From assembly GCA_015501595.1 (NCBI GenBank), contig JADNRX010000225.1, positions 25,262 through 89,261 of the forward strand: a stretch of 64,000 nt of DNA, in the 5' to 3' direction. Shown here piece after piece: positions 33,831 through 45,699 of the stretch (the stretch's first letter is position 1; the number at the start of each line of letters is the position of its first letter). This stretch comes from Hymenopellis radicata (Eukaryota; Basidiomycota; Agaricomycetes; Agaricales; Physalacriaceae). The notes beneath the pieces are model-generated. The model searched no databases and had not been told where the DNA came from. It saw only the letters and a list, made by a program, of their open reading frames with translations. Made by a program: the position numbers and the translations under genes.

Positions 33831-36800
33831 ATGCGTACCGAGGAGACGCCTCTTATGGAGACATCCGCGTTGTCCTTCTATCGAAAGCAAGGTGACCCGA
33901 ACTTGTACGTTCAGCTGAAACAAGTCATTCCCGCTTTGTTTGCGAATAACTCACCCACCAAAGGTATGTCTTATTCATATGTACCTTCCTCTAGAGCATG
34001 CCACGAGTTTCGGCCAGCGCAGGTAACTCGCAGGTAACCTGCAACTCGCGACTCGCGACCCGGGTTCGCGCAAGTTGCAGGTTTGAGGTTGGAGCATTCT
34101 GCAAGTACTTGCGCAGGTTCCGGTAGTCAGTTGAGCTATAATATTATGCATATAAACTGCATTATACATATGAATATGGTTCAACAGAGCTGCAATAGGC
34201 TATAGAGATGATGTTTGCACTTGTTTGACCTCAGTTGGAGGGGATATAAGTGGGTTATAGCTCCAAACTCGTCAAAAACTCGCAAACTCGCAGGTTTTAG
34301 ACCTGCGACTCGCGAGTTTGAGACAAGTCGCAAGTCCGGACTTCAGATATGCAAACTCGCGCAAACTCGACCCGCCGGACCCGGGTTTAGACTCGTGGCA
34401 TGCTCTACCTAAGGAATAGCGCGGGAGGATCCGCGGGTGTCAGGACGGACACCCACGCCCGCACCCGTCATGGGTTGACACCCGTACCTTATGGGTACGG
34501 GTTGTGCGGGTGGGCAAACCCACGGGTACACCCATGGTCTTACACACATACCGAGTAGCATATACGTGACTATAGTTGTACTACACTATACATCGAAATC
34601 TAGTTCATATCATCGTCGCCGTGAACAGATGCCTCATCGTCCGTAATATAAATAACATCAAAATCATCAGGTAGCTCCACCTCCACGGCGGTCTTATCCT
34701 TTGGAGGAATAATCGCCTCACACGTCACCGCCATAATGTCCTTCTCATCAATCAGGTCCATCAGACTCCACGCACCGACACACATAAGTGCACGGATGCT
34801 CTGCGAACTAAGGCGGTTGCGTTCCCAATTGATCAGCCGTCGCGCGCGACTGAAGATGCGCTCGACAGCGACTGAGGTAGCTAAATATCTGTTAGTCTTT
34901 CGAATACAATGTGATGTTAATAGAACTTACCTGGAATTGAGTGGTAGTCGAGCGCCATCTGCGCCAAGCGTGGATAAACGGCTTTTTTCGAAATCCACCA
35001 TGCGATGACGCCCTTTGGTGTAGCTTCCCGCGGGGCAGCAAGGTAAAGCTCGAGCTCGTTGGTGTCCTCTGGTTCCGTGTTGGGTACCCAATGGCGTGCA
35101 AAACGATTGTATACAGGCGCCTATAAATGGATCAACGAGAGTTATATGTAACGAGGAAGTAATGACAACGTACCTTGCCAGCCTTTTTCGGAGACATTCT
35201 GGAGGCCTTTGCTGGCGTAGCGCCAGCCGCTGAGCGTGTAAGAAGCTCCTCGCGCGGTTCATACCGCTCGCGATAGGCGGTCCGAATCAACGTCCGAGCA
35301 TCCTCGATCCAGTCGGCAGGCCAGCCGTGTTTCTTGAAGTAATCGAATTTGTGTTCAGGGTGCAGAACTAAACAACGAGTCAGTATAATTTAATGTCAAA
35401 GAGCAAAGTACGCACTCATTGAAATGCGGTACACTTCAGAGTCATCCGTCAGATTGTAATACTTGTTGAGCGTTTGTTTGGCGACGGTTACGCTCGACTT
35501 GATGATGTCGGACAGGTGTATCTCCTTGAGGATCCGCTTGTTGGGATTGTTGGGGTCGTCGACAGTGTCCTCGATAACAAAGTCGGTGAAAGCGGAATCG
35601 ATGTTGTCCATGGCGGGGATCACCTCTGCGAGAGTTGGTTCGTTGCTTGAGAAGAAAAGTGTGGCGTCTTTGAGGATCTATGTAGGTCGCGTCAGTGAAT
35701 GCAAAGAGCATAAGAGCAAAAAAAGAACGGCGTACTCGTAAAACCTCTTGAATCTCCTCGAGGATCTTCCACTCCTCTTCCGACAACTCCAACTCACGAA
35801 GATTGTTGGATGCCTTCGCCGTGAACTCGTCAATGTATGGTCTGTACTTCAAGCCGAAGACAATCAAATCGAACGTCGAGTTCCACCGTGTCTTGACGTC
35901 GCGCGGAATGAGACGTTCAACAAGCTTGTGTTCGCGAAGGAGACGTTTCCACGCGGGCAGCAGAATCGTCGACGAATTGATGATCTTGAAGGCAAGGGCG
36001 CGCAGCTAGGATGGTGATGAGCATGAGGAAGAAGGGAAACGGGGACGTCGGAGTGTATGTAAGACCCAACTGAATGGGTCTGACAGCTCGACGTAATAGA
36101 AGCAAAGAAGACGTACCTTTACCAGAGCCAAGCGAATGGGCTTGACGTCTTTGGCTAGCTGCTCTCTCTCCTCGTCGGTCAACTCCGGCAAAACGTCAAT
36201 AAACCCCTCCAGGTCATCCTCGCCTTCTTGTTCTTCACCATCCGGTACCTCAACGTCGTTGAACTCGATGTCGTCGCTCTCTACAAGTTCCTTCAACGCA
36301 TCAAGGGCGTCTTGCAGTGGGTCGCGCTTCTTCTTTGCAGCTTTACCCTTTTTCTTACTCTTCCCAGTGTCTTTACCATTGCCGCTATCGTTCTTCTTAT
36401 CGTCCTTCTTCTTTTTCGGCGGGGCCTCGAATAACCGCAGGAACGCCTTCGCGATGAGGTTGACCGTATGCGCAAAGCAACGTGTCCGTGTTTCGTCCCC
36501 GCGGAAGGAGTTGTCCAAGTCGTTGAGCGCAGTCGTGAACGTATCGTTGTTGGATGCATTGTCACCAGTGAAGCTCAGGATCTATATACCTAGTGAGCCA
36601 ATATTACTGCCATGGGACTGCGTACTAACCTTGTGCTCGATTCCGAACTCTTCTAGGACTTGCTGGAATTCTTTGGCCAACGTCTCACCGGTATGACTCT
36701 TCATTATATTCGATGAGCAAAAATTCATCAGCACGGCAGGAAGCGATGTACCTCGGAGACCTCAAGAAAATCCAGCAACACGTTCACCGCCTCACCGTCG

Positions 36801-39800
36801 ATGATCAGATGGATGGTAATGGCAATGTACGCGCCATGGTTTTGCGAAGTCCAACCATCCATGGCTACATTCAAATCACCGTCGTATTCCTATAGGCATA
36901 CTAAAGGTAAGCTGTTATTCTACCAATCTCTTGCGTGCTTACCCTGAAAATTTTTGACAGACGCTGGCGCATCTTTGCAAAGACCCGCTTCGTATCGCGT
37001 GAGACAGTCGTTGGATGCGGGATATAGTGTTCCGGGCGGCCATTTTTCATAAGGCTCTTGAAGCCTCGGTCTGCGACGATTGCGAAGGGCCGACAGTTCT
37101 CGGACACCCAACGTACACATTCCGCGCTGTGTAAGGTACGTCAGTTAGCTGCTGAAAAGGAGAAGAGTACTTACCGTGTCTCGACAGGCATGTGTGGGAT
37201 TACAGAGAACGACAAATTACCCTTTCGACCGCTTGTCGCCGGAAAGAACGACTTGATCCCTTGACTGGGATGCTTTGCGTGTTCCTTGAGGGCATCGCGC
37301 GTAGTCTCGTACGTCGTGTTATCGGCAGCCTCGACCGCCTCCTTACCCCAGCATTTTATAGCATGAAGTCGAAGACGGCCTGACGAGTTGGCATCCTTCG
37401 AGTCTTGGTATCGCCGCGTGTGGACGGAGCAGCCTCGCGCCCCACAAGGAAAGACGTGCGCCTTTCGACCATCGTAATGGCCAACATACGCCTCGCCGAA
37501 GAAGGCGTATATCGGGGACCGCCAGCTCTTTCGCTTATGATCTAGGCAACAGGTGAGTTATATCATTGGTACATGGCATTTAAGTACTTACCGAGCTCTT
37601 CCTGGTCAGTTAGGACTCGCTTCTCCGTACGCCGAGGTCCCTGGGCTTCCTCCTCGTCGTCGTCAACATCGATGTAGTCTTCGACCGTCGTCCTTCTTGA
37701 CGTCGAGGCAGGTGCTGGCGGCGCAGCTGGTGCTGATGGTGGGGCAGGTGCTGGCGGCGCAGCTGGTGCTGTGTCCTTGTCAGTAGCAGTACCCGTCTTC
37801 TTCTTGAGCCGCCTTCTCTTTTTCGGGTTCGGTGGCGCACTACCGTCCTCGGCTTCATCGTTGCTATGGACACCGCCGCTGTTAAGGGCGAAGTAGTCGA
37901 CGAGTGTCGAGCCAGAAGCCTGTGGTTGAGGACGCGGCAGTGCATCTGTTGATGCAAGGTAAGCATTTTCGCTCTGCATCGAACAAAAAAAACTAACCGC
38001 GCAACGGGATTCCGTTTTTTAGGAGTGTCCCACGAAGACCCTCTCCTGCATCGACACCGGTAGTACGGGAGCTCGATGCTGATGCCTTTGCGGATAGCTT
38101 ACGCTTACGCTTTTCGCCGGCAGCGACAGGTGGGGGGAGTCTTCACGGGCAGGCATGTAGGTAGTAACTAAGAGAAAATAATGTGTCGATTACTTGGCTA
38201 TGAAATACCATAGCCTCCTGTATAGTTTCAAGCCCCGTGTATATGTAAGACGGAGGCAAATTGTATCGCTGAGGCAGGCGGGAACCTTCTCCGCCTGCCA
38301 GAATCCAAAATAGCAGCACCTTCCTAAATAGGAAGTACGGGTTGTCGCGGGCGCAGTGGGCTGCCCACGGGTGTCAAGCTCACGACCCACACCCGTGCCC
38401 GCGCCAACCCGCACCCGCGACCCACGCCAACCCACCAAACCCGTGCTATTCCTTAGCTCTACCTTCCTCCTTCTAAGATTTTTTCCTGTAGATCGTTTCA
38501 GGCACTTCTTTCGCACTAGTCCTTCGAGTGCTTCCGCCCTGATACGTCTTGGCAGTACAGAGTCGTTTCTCTCTGGCAAATTCATCGATGCCCTCTCCAT
38601 GCTTCGTGTGAACATGTATCAAGTTGAAGAGGTTGAACCGCAGACATTTGCGTGTAATCTCATATGCCGTGAAGAACCTCGACCTTCCACTATGCTTGTA
38701 GGTTCCTTATCATACTCGTAGATGCTATCAATCTAATTCTATACTTTCTAGCCTCCGAGTGCCATTGCGGCTGTCGCTACAACTCTCTTTCCCTCAGGTC
38801 AGGGTAACGACAGCAGTGGCGGTGGTGGAAAGGACGTTGGCTTGATTCTGGATCTAGAGCAACCCAAGAAGATTCCAGCTGTCGAGAAACTCACACCAGG
38901 TCAACGTGAGGAATATTTTGATGCAAAGGTAGGTATTTTACGCAGAAACAGGATGTAGTACTTATTCAAACATCTTTAGCGTCGACACGCTGCTGTTACG
39001 ACTGCAATCGCGAGATACAAACTTGGTGACTCGACTCTTGCACACGACTTTCTTGAATTTCTTCGAACAAAGATTCTGCTTATCGACTTTGACGATGACG
39101 ACTTTGATGTGCTCAATGGTGCTGCTAGTACGTCTAAGTTCCTTATATAATATAGTAACATTCACCTTCCAACCTCATGTCAGATAATCGTCTGGTCGCT
39201 TTGCGCCGGCGTAAGCTATTCGAAACTCGTGTCCTTCAACCGCTCAAGGACTTGGGATGGCATAAAGGCCAACGTGACAAATTTAAGGTTCCCATTCTTG
39301 AGTCAGGTGAGTATTCGGCGACTGATTGATGTGCACCCTGTAGACTTACTTGCACGCTTAGACAATCAATTCTGCGACAAAACATTTACTGAGCGCGATC
39401 TCTATGGCTTTTTCGGATTGAAATGGTCGCAGTCTTCTCAAGACAAGGCCCAGTTTGGTCCTGATGCTCGTACTGCTGTTAAGGACATTCAGACCTGGTA
39501 CGATAATCCAGACAATGAGCAGATGCAGACGAGGTACATGGGGATGTCTTCAAAGGATCTGGGCGACCTGGTGAAAAGCGCCAAGGAGAAGGCAGGTAAG
39601 AAGGGGAAAAAAGGTGACCGTAGCAGTGGGCGAGATGGGAAGGGGAAGAGACGCGATCGAGAAGATGAGAAGGAGAAGAGACGCGGGCGAGAGGATGAGA
39701 AGGAGAAGAGACATGGACGAGAGGACAAGGAGAAGAGACACGGTCGAGATGGTGATAATGGCAAGAGAAGAGGTCGAGACGAGAAGCAGAAGACTCGGGG

Positions 39801-40251
39801 GCGCACTACAGAACGAAGCCCGGATTACCATCGACGTCAGAAGCGGGACTCGTCAAGCTATGCTTCATCCCCTCAAAGCCGTAGTCCTACCCATGGCGGT
39901 AGTCACTCTCGCAGTGCAAGTCGTACTCCTACTCGTGGTGGTAGTCGCTCTCGCAGTGAAAGTCGCACTCGACCTCACGACCGCCCTTCCAAGCGGAAGC
40001 ACGACTCTCGCAGCCAAAGTCCAAGGGCATCAGGATCAGGACCTTCAAAATATCGTCTATCTAGGTCACGGTCCGCAAGCTCAGGGCAGGTTCGTTCTCG
40101 AAGCCCTGTAGCAAAGAAGGTACGCCGAAGCGGTGGTGGTGATAGAAAGTATGCAGATGACTATAAGGCTTCGGGAGCTGCACGGTATGTTGATATTGAA
40201 CAGTTGAGCTCTGAGGCATCTAACGAGTCTTATTTTGATCTTCCTCAGTAG
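33831..40251 (+). CDS. SR-rich element-encoded protein with a giant transposon-filled first intron
   Basis: Exons 33831-33963, 38492-38697, 38752-38928, 38980-39127, 39184-39306 and 39344-40251 sum to 1695 bases (564 aa) with no stop. Intron 1 (33964-38491) is ~4.5 kb only because a MITE and a hAT element landed in it; without them it would be ~58 bp. The last intron is short (37 bp). The N-terminal half is globular (SALSFYRKQGDPNLYVQLKQ, FFRTSPSSASALIRLG, RKLFETRVLQPLKDLGWHKG, CDKTFTERDLYGFFGLKW). The C-terminal third has RxxDEKEKRRGRE-type repeats followed by an Arg-Ser tract (~39880-40120) like that of splicing-type SR proteins. Function unknown; it is likely an accessory of the element because it sits between the two transposase genes. 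Confidence 0.7.
33992..34407. mobile_element. 416-bp hAT-type MITE, family B copy 2 (in intron)
   Basis: Same length and ends as copy 1. Its target duplication CCTTCCTC is at 33984-33991 and at 38462-38469. The two are separated because a 4-kb hAT later inserted across the right border of the MITE. Confidence 0.9.
34410..38455 (-). mobile_element. 4046-bp autonomous-looking hAT transposon
   Basis: Terminal repeats TAAGGAATAGCGCGGG (left) and, at the right, the complement of TAAGGAATAGCACGGG, one mismatch in 16. The perfect 8-bp target duplication is GCTCTACC (34402-34409, 38456-38463). The element carries one transposase gene on -. The intact gene and the clean ends suggest recent insertion. 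It is nested at the edge of a MITE, inside an intron, inside the 19.9-kb element. Confidence 0.9.
34600..38152 (-). CDS. hAT-family transposase
   Basis: Multi-exon gene filling the hAT element. In order: an N-terminal Lys/Arg and Pro/Ala-rich stretch (KRRRLKKKTG); a BED-like zinc-finger region (FPCGARGCSVHTRRY and LHAIKCWG, ~37300-37480); WVSENCRPFAIVADRGF with IPHPTTVSRDTKRVFAKM (~36950-37110); LSFTGDNASNNDTFTTALND with TRCFAHTVNLIAKAFLRLF (~36430-36580); KTRWNSTFDLIVFGLKYRPY (~35830-35900); and the C-terminal hATC dimerisation motif SVAVERIFSRARRLINWERN (~34800-34870), ending DDDMN. I found no stop or shift in the exons traced. The extreme N-terminus (around 38000-38150) is uncertain because frames need an intron there. 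It is expected to act in the nucleus, binding its own ends; it may also serve MITE D, whose ends share GAATAGCGCGGG. Confidence 0.88.
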
Positions 40252-40360
40252 TATCGTTGATAGTGATACTCTCGATGATTGAGCGATGTAAATATGCTGT
40301 GCCACAAATATCATATGATCGCTTTACTCCTAAGTTGTATCTTAACCTCGAACAGTCACT

Positions 40361-43300
40361 ATGGTATCCAGTGCTCAGGATCTTCTCAATGTTATCTCTC
40401 TATTCTTTCCACCTGGACTAGCTCTCGAGAACGTCATGCTCTCGCTTTGCACCGTGATAGCATTATATCCCATCTTAGAGCATGCCACGAGTCTAAACCC
40501 GGGTCCGGCGGGTCGAGTTTGCGCGAGTTTGCGTATCTGAAGTCCGGACTTGCGACTTGTCTCAAACTTGCGAGTCGCAGGTCTAAAACTCGCGAGTTTG
40601 CGAGTTTTTGACGAGTTTTGAGCTATAACCCACTCATATCCCCTTCAACTGAGGTCAAACTAGTGCAAACATCATCTCTATAGCCTATTGCAACTCTGTT
40701 GAATCATATTCATATGTATAACATAGGTTATATGCATAATATTATATCTTAACTGACTACCGGAACCTGCACAAGTACTTGCGGAATGCTCCAACCTCAA
40801 ACCTGCGACTTGCGCAAACCCGGGTCGCGAGTCGCGAGTCGCAGGTTACCTGCGAGTTACTTGCGCCAGCCCAAACTCGTGTCATGCTCTATCCCATCTA
40901 TCGCCTTCATGTCAATCAGCTGTCGGATGGTTCACGTGCACGCTTAAAGACAGCTTGGTTGACTGCTTTTGTCCAAGTCTTAGGCCGTTCCCTGGATCAT
41001 AATGATGGAGGAGGTACTGTAGTGTTACGACCCCATGTTCATGGGGCGTTACGTGTTATGATCGTGAACTAACAATTTGTTAGTTCATTCAGGGTGCAAT
41101 TACCATAAAAGGAGCGGCGGCGTCAGCCGCCAAGCGGAAATTTCCTTTTTGGGCCTCCCGACGCTCAAATTTTTGAGTGTTACATGTTATGAGGCACAAT
41201 TTAGTTCAGTTCACGACCCCGTGTTACGCGTTACGTGAACATGGGGTCGTAACACTACAGTATATGGTTCCACGAGGATGAGCCATTTCAGTATGCCGCA
41301 GCCATAGCCCAGGACGCCGAAACACTTTATGATCTTCTCGGTATTGATGGATCTGATTCTGCTGGAACCTTTCTTCCCACCCCACCCATTATCCTCGTTA
41401 CACGGCACCGCTTCTGTACTGTATGTCCTCCGGAGAGAGGATCTACATTGCGCCAGCGTACAAAAATTCATACAGTTCGTCTCCTTGACGAAAATCGGCA
41501 ATGGCGTACAGGGAATCTACTTGTAGGCCGGTGTAATGTCTGCAAGTCAGACCACTATCCCGACCGCATTATCTCTGCTGGGACTGTTCATGGCAAGCGT
41601 ACTGTAGTATTTCGACCATAGGTTCACAGGGTGTGACCTGTGACCTCATGAACATGTTAAGTGACATGTTCATGGTGGCCAAAAGTGTGTGACCTAAAAA
41701 AAATTATGTTCATTAAGATTTTTAACTTTCTGCTTTTTTAGCTTAATTTTACCTATAAAGTAGATACAAACAGCAGAAATAGACAATTTTCATCTTAAAT
41801 AGAGTAAAATGGAAGAAAAAACTACTAAAATTGAGCTGAAGAAGCAAAATTGAGATCAAGTTAGATTTGTGACCGATTTTAGACATGTTCACAGAGCCTT
41901 ATGACCTAGTGACCAACTACAATTAGATTCGCATCATGAGGCCTCGTGACCTGTGACGTGAACCTATGGTAGTAATACTACAGTATTCAGCGTTTTGACT
42001 ATGAAGCGAGATATCTGCGCATCTCTAAACACGGAGTCTGGGTACACCGCTATCTTGCATTCGAACAGGAGAAAGCGGTGGCAAGGTTGAAGTGTGGATG
42101 GGCAAACTTTGCTGATTGGATGAATGATTCTTTGATGGAGCGAGGGGAAAGAAGGAAGATGACGGCGCGTCAGTCTCGAAGAATGTTTGTCGAGCATCTT
42201 TCTCGTCGGTTGCTTATTGCCCATGGCAAGCAGTCTGACTTTTACTGCCCTTCGAACGCGACTACAGATATTCTTCTACTGTCAGTACGCGAGGCTCTGG
42301 GAATCAATGGAGGCTGTATTCCAACCGCTATGGAGCATGCGTGTATGGACTGTACACATCGCAAGCGCTACAAGGAGGATTTAATTGCAGAGGGTGCACA
42401 GCTTGGAGATGCTGTAGATGGACTAGTAGACGACGCCGATGACTCTGACTCTGATGAGTCATTGTCGACTAGCAATGAACAGGTATCGAGTTGAACGGTA
42501 TACATTACTGGTTACTAATTCAATTGTCAGATGGCCGGTGATGAGGAGGAGGATACACCAAACCTTTTGGCAGCATATGCAGCGCAGCTTGGTCGAGCTG
42601 CAGCAGCTCCACCTGCTGGAGAACCTCGTGGTTATGTTCGTCTTGCTGTGATGGATGGAAAGAATACAGGCCACCGCGTAAGTCTTGTAATATTTTCCCT
42701 AGACAAACACTAAGAGTAATGGGACTAGATATGTGCGGTCCCGGAGTGCAACTCTCCTCTCAAAAACTATAAAAATGGGCGCTTTTGCACTGAACATCTC
42801 GAAGCGGGTCTTTCTGGAATCTGTGGGCTCGTTGGATGTAACAGGCCTATAGAGATTGGTGGGCTAACCTGCAATCAACCAGCGCACAAGACGTGGTACC
42901 GTCAATATTCGAAGCGCTTCAAGCGCCTTGGGTTTGGTGGAGTTCAGCGTGTTATTCGACGGCAGCAGGGAAATCCTACTGCTGATCCTACTCATCCTGC
43001 AGATCCGCCAGTCGCTGCATTCACAGTGGAGCTACCTCAACTCGATGACATACCAGGAACTCGAGTTGAACACACGTTTCGCGCCAGGAGCGTGTATTGT
43101 ATTCAAACTGTCCAGTGGTCTTGTGGAACTCCTATTGGATGGGGGAAGTGTTTCGCGTCGGAGAGCCCATCTCAGGTTCTCAAGATCATTGATGATACTG
43201 TAGAGTTTCAATCAATTCGTCGGTCACGGGTCACGAGGGACCCAAAATCGACGAAATGTCACACATGTCACTGGTCACGCCAAAATCTGACGAATCTGGC

Positions 43301-43929
43301 AATCAAATTTGACGAAAAATGGCTCCAAAATCAACCGAATCGGGCTGTTATGAGGAAAAATTTTCCCCGGTCACGGCACCTACGGCGCCGCGACGAAATC
43401 AAATTTTCGTCAGGCCGGTCACACGTCACACGGCCTGACGAATTGAACGAAACTCTACAGTATCTGGATTGATCATGCACATCTCAAGCCAAGCTTTATA
43501 GCTTACGACAATGCTTGCAAGCTCCTGCGTCATATCATCACGCAGGACAGACAGAGTCACTGGATTCAGACTACAAAGTTTATTGTCGACGCCTGGCACT
43601 ACATCGGTCATAAGGCATCGGATTCTCTCTGCCGGCTATGGTGTAATCCTACTCCAAAGAACGGTTCTCAACCTGATCTCATTCAGACAGTGGAGGACGA
43701 TAGTGGCAATGTTCTTGTAACTCGTGCGTTCAATACGGAGACGGCGGAACAGCTGAATTCTTGGCTCGATGGTTTCGATTCGCAACTTCGCCAAATGAGC
43801 GACGTTACCTTTGATTTCTATATTCATGCATTAATGCTGCTGTATACTGATATCATTCACAAACGGATAGATACCAAGGATCGTACTCTGTCCGATGAGT
43901 TTTGGGAGGAAGTGCTTGGGGCAGTCTAA
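40361..43929 (+). CDS. KDZ-type transposase with CxC5 and CxC6 cysteine clusters, interrupted by four MITEs
   Basis: Exon parts 40361-40475, 40900-41016, 41263-41601, 41986-42482, 42531-42677, 42729-43197 and 43463-43929 sum to 2151 bases (716 aa) with no stop. Two gaps are true introns (42483-42530, 42678-42728); the other four are MITEs. Residues ~125-175 carry a CxC5-like cluster (C129, C132, C168, C171; RHRFCTVCPPERGSTLRQR). Residues ~395-460 carry a CxC6-like cluster (VMDGKNTGHRICAVPECNSP, FCTEHLE, ICGLVGC). The C-terminal part has a probable RNase-H-like catalytic set: IWIDHAHLKP, FIAYDNACKLL, DAWHYIGHKASDSLCRLWC and TETAEQLNSWLDGF. CxC5/CxC6 are known from KDZ transposases of fungi. 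It cannot make the full protein as it stands. The catalytic assignment is inference. Confidence 0.78.
40476..40891. mobile_element. 416-bp hAT-type MITE, family B copy 3 (inverted)
   Basis: Same terminal repeats as copies 1-2 (one change at the right end, TGTCATGCTCTA) and target duplication TCCCATCT (40468-40475, 40892-40899). It lies in the first exon of the KDZ-type gene. Excision rejoins ALYPI to YRLHV. Confidence 0.92.
41017..41260. mobile_element. Tc1/mariner-type MITE 3
   Basis: Ends CTGTAGTGTTACGACCCCAT and complement, TA on both sides (41015-41016, 41261-41262). Excision restores DGGG-IWFHEDE in the KDZ-type gene. 244 bp. Confidence 0.9.
41602..41983. mobile_element. Tc1/mariner-type MITE 4
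   Basis: Ends CTGTAGTATTTCGACCATAG and a near complement, TA flanks (41600-41601, 41984-41985). Excision restores HGKR-IQRFDYE. AT-rich interior, 382 bp. Confidence 0.88.
43198..43460. mobile_element. Tc1/mariner-type MITE 5
   Basis: Ends CTGTAGAGTTTC and complement, TA flanks (43196-43197, 43461-43462). It separates IDD from IWIDHAHLK in the presumed catalytic region of the KDZ-type gene. 263 bp. Confidence 0.9.
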
Positions 43930-45690
43930 TTTAGAGTCGTCGTCTCAATACAAGTACCATTTCGTACAATTTATCACCTGAATGTCGTATGAAATATATA
44001 AATACCCGAACATCAGCTGAAATGTCCTGCAAGCACGTACGAACTCGCACTCAAGTACGCCCATCAACGTTGTGCTAATCCAGCCGGGGACTACATGTGT
44101 CCCTGCCCAGCCTCCATCGCCCTCTTAATGGCCCCGTTGCTACACAGAACAATGGCGGGATTGGAGAATGAGTCGTAGGAAGGAGGATAATTGGATGCGG
44201 GCGGGTGGTGGGCGCAACGGCGGACACATGTGCGACGTGGTGAGCGACGGCAGGACTGCCCTCTCCGAATTGAGGAGAGAGCAGAAGTCCAAAAACGAAG
44301 GAAATCCAGCCTAAAACGGACGAGAACGAGGGGCTGTGAGGATGGTGCTAGATGGTGAAGGGTGGCGCGCGCGGCGGCGGCAGAGATGGCGGGAAGGGGT
44401 GAACTGCAGTGGGGCTGCCCTCTCTTCATGCAGGAGAGGGCAGTCATCAAAACACAAAGAAATCCATTGCGAGCCGAGGGCGAACGAGTCCTTGGAGAAT
44501 GGGTGGAATGGGCTGTCGTGGTGGGCGCGACATTCGCGCTGACGGACAGGACATGATGTACGACAGTGGAAGCCGAAGTGCCTTCTCTGAATCCACGAGA
44601 GGCAGCAGTCGAATAACGAGAAGAATCCATCCAGCGACGGGTGAGGACAAGTCGTTGCGGGTAGAAGGAGTGATGATTGGGGACACGCGACGACGGAGAG
44701 CGATCAACTTGAGGACGGATGGCCTGGCTGACCGCTCAGAGTCCAGGAGAGGGCTGCCGTCCAAGGGCCAGGCGAAGCGAGTGATAGTAGTGAAAGCGAT
44801 GACCTACAAGGACCGTGAGCTAGGGTTAGGGTCTTCAAGGCTTCAGATTTCACAGTGGTCACGAGAATGTGAAATCTGAAGCCTCGCATGTGGCTGTGCA
44901 GTACCTGGGGTTGATGGCGGAAGGCTTCGGATGGGTGGGCGACAACGGCAAGCACTTGGTGCATCCGGATGAACCATTGTTTGTTAGTGAAAGGAGACAA
45001 GTCGTACAGTCAGAACTAAATTGAGGTGAGATTTAGAAACGAAATACAGAACGAATACGCACCATTTACGCCAGGAGGCGCTCTCAGCGCCGTCCAACCC
45101 TTAAAAGGCAGCGCATGCATGAAGCGCAACTGTTTGAACCACGCCAACGCCTCTCGTCGTCCACATCGTATGTCGTCAGTGCGCTGGCGCGCGGAATAGC
45201 GCGAATACAACAAGGCGGAGCACGTGCGGCGGCTGGGTACCCGTGCCCACTATCCAGCGGTGTGGCAGCCTCACCCGAGGGCTTACGCGCTGCGCGTCCT
45301 CGCCGAATTGGTGTCGTCGCGGAGACGAGCACCAGAATGCGCCCCCCGGAACGTATCCGAGGGCGCAGCGACCGGCGCTAAGCCAAATACGCCGTAAAAA
45401 GCAAGAGAAAAGAAAGAATAGAGGTAGAATAGACCCCAGAACAATTTCTGGGGGTCGACGAGCACGACGTTGCAGTCGTGCTGTGGTGGTAAGAGGCGAG
45501 ACCAGACGATCAGAGCTGCCCGATCGTTATCCGGCATTTGCCGAAACGCTGGGGCAGCTCGCAGAAATTCTCGCGCGCATCGTTTCTGAACGACGTTGTC
45601 AGCGATTTGGCCCGGATAAATTGGAGAAAATCTCTAAAATACAGCTGACCAATATGGTGCATAGGATGTATGCCCGGGTCTGCGGGCTGG
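43930..45690. repeat. non-coding repeats: ~160-bp tandem unit, hairpin, GC-rich segment
   Basis: At about 44150-44780 an imperfect unit recurs every ~150-160 bp (GAGAGGGCAG...AAGAAATCC-type lines near 44270, 44431, 44592 and 44745). At 44838-44884 a perfect 17-bp inverted repeat, AGGCTTCAGATTTCACA, encloses a 13-base loop. At ~45240-45640 a GC-rich segment (CTGGGGGTCGACGAGCACGA) recurs inside MITE D (46430-46890) and, inverted, inside MITE E (52820-53160). No gene recognised. Confidence 0.6.
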
Positions 45691-45699
45691 GCGGCTTTT

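Noticed and set aside
44820..44832. Telomere-like TAGGGTTAGGG, and CCCTAACCC near 55690.
   Set aside because: Only about two units each and isolated in ordinary sequence, so chance matches rather than telomeric arrays.
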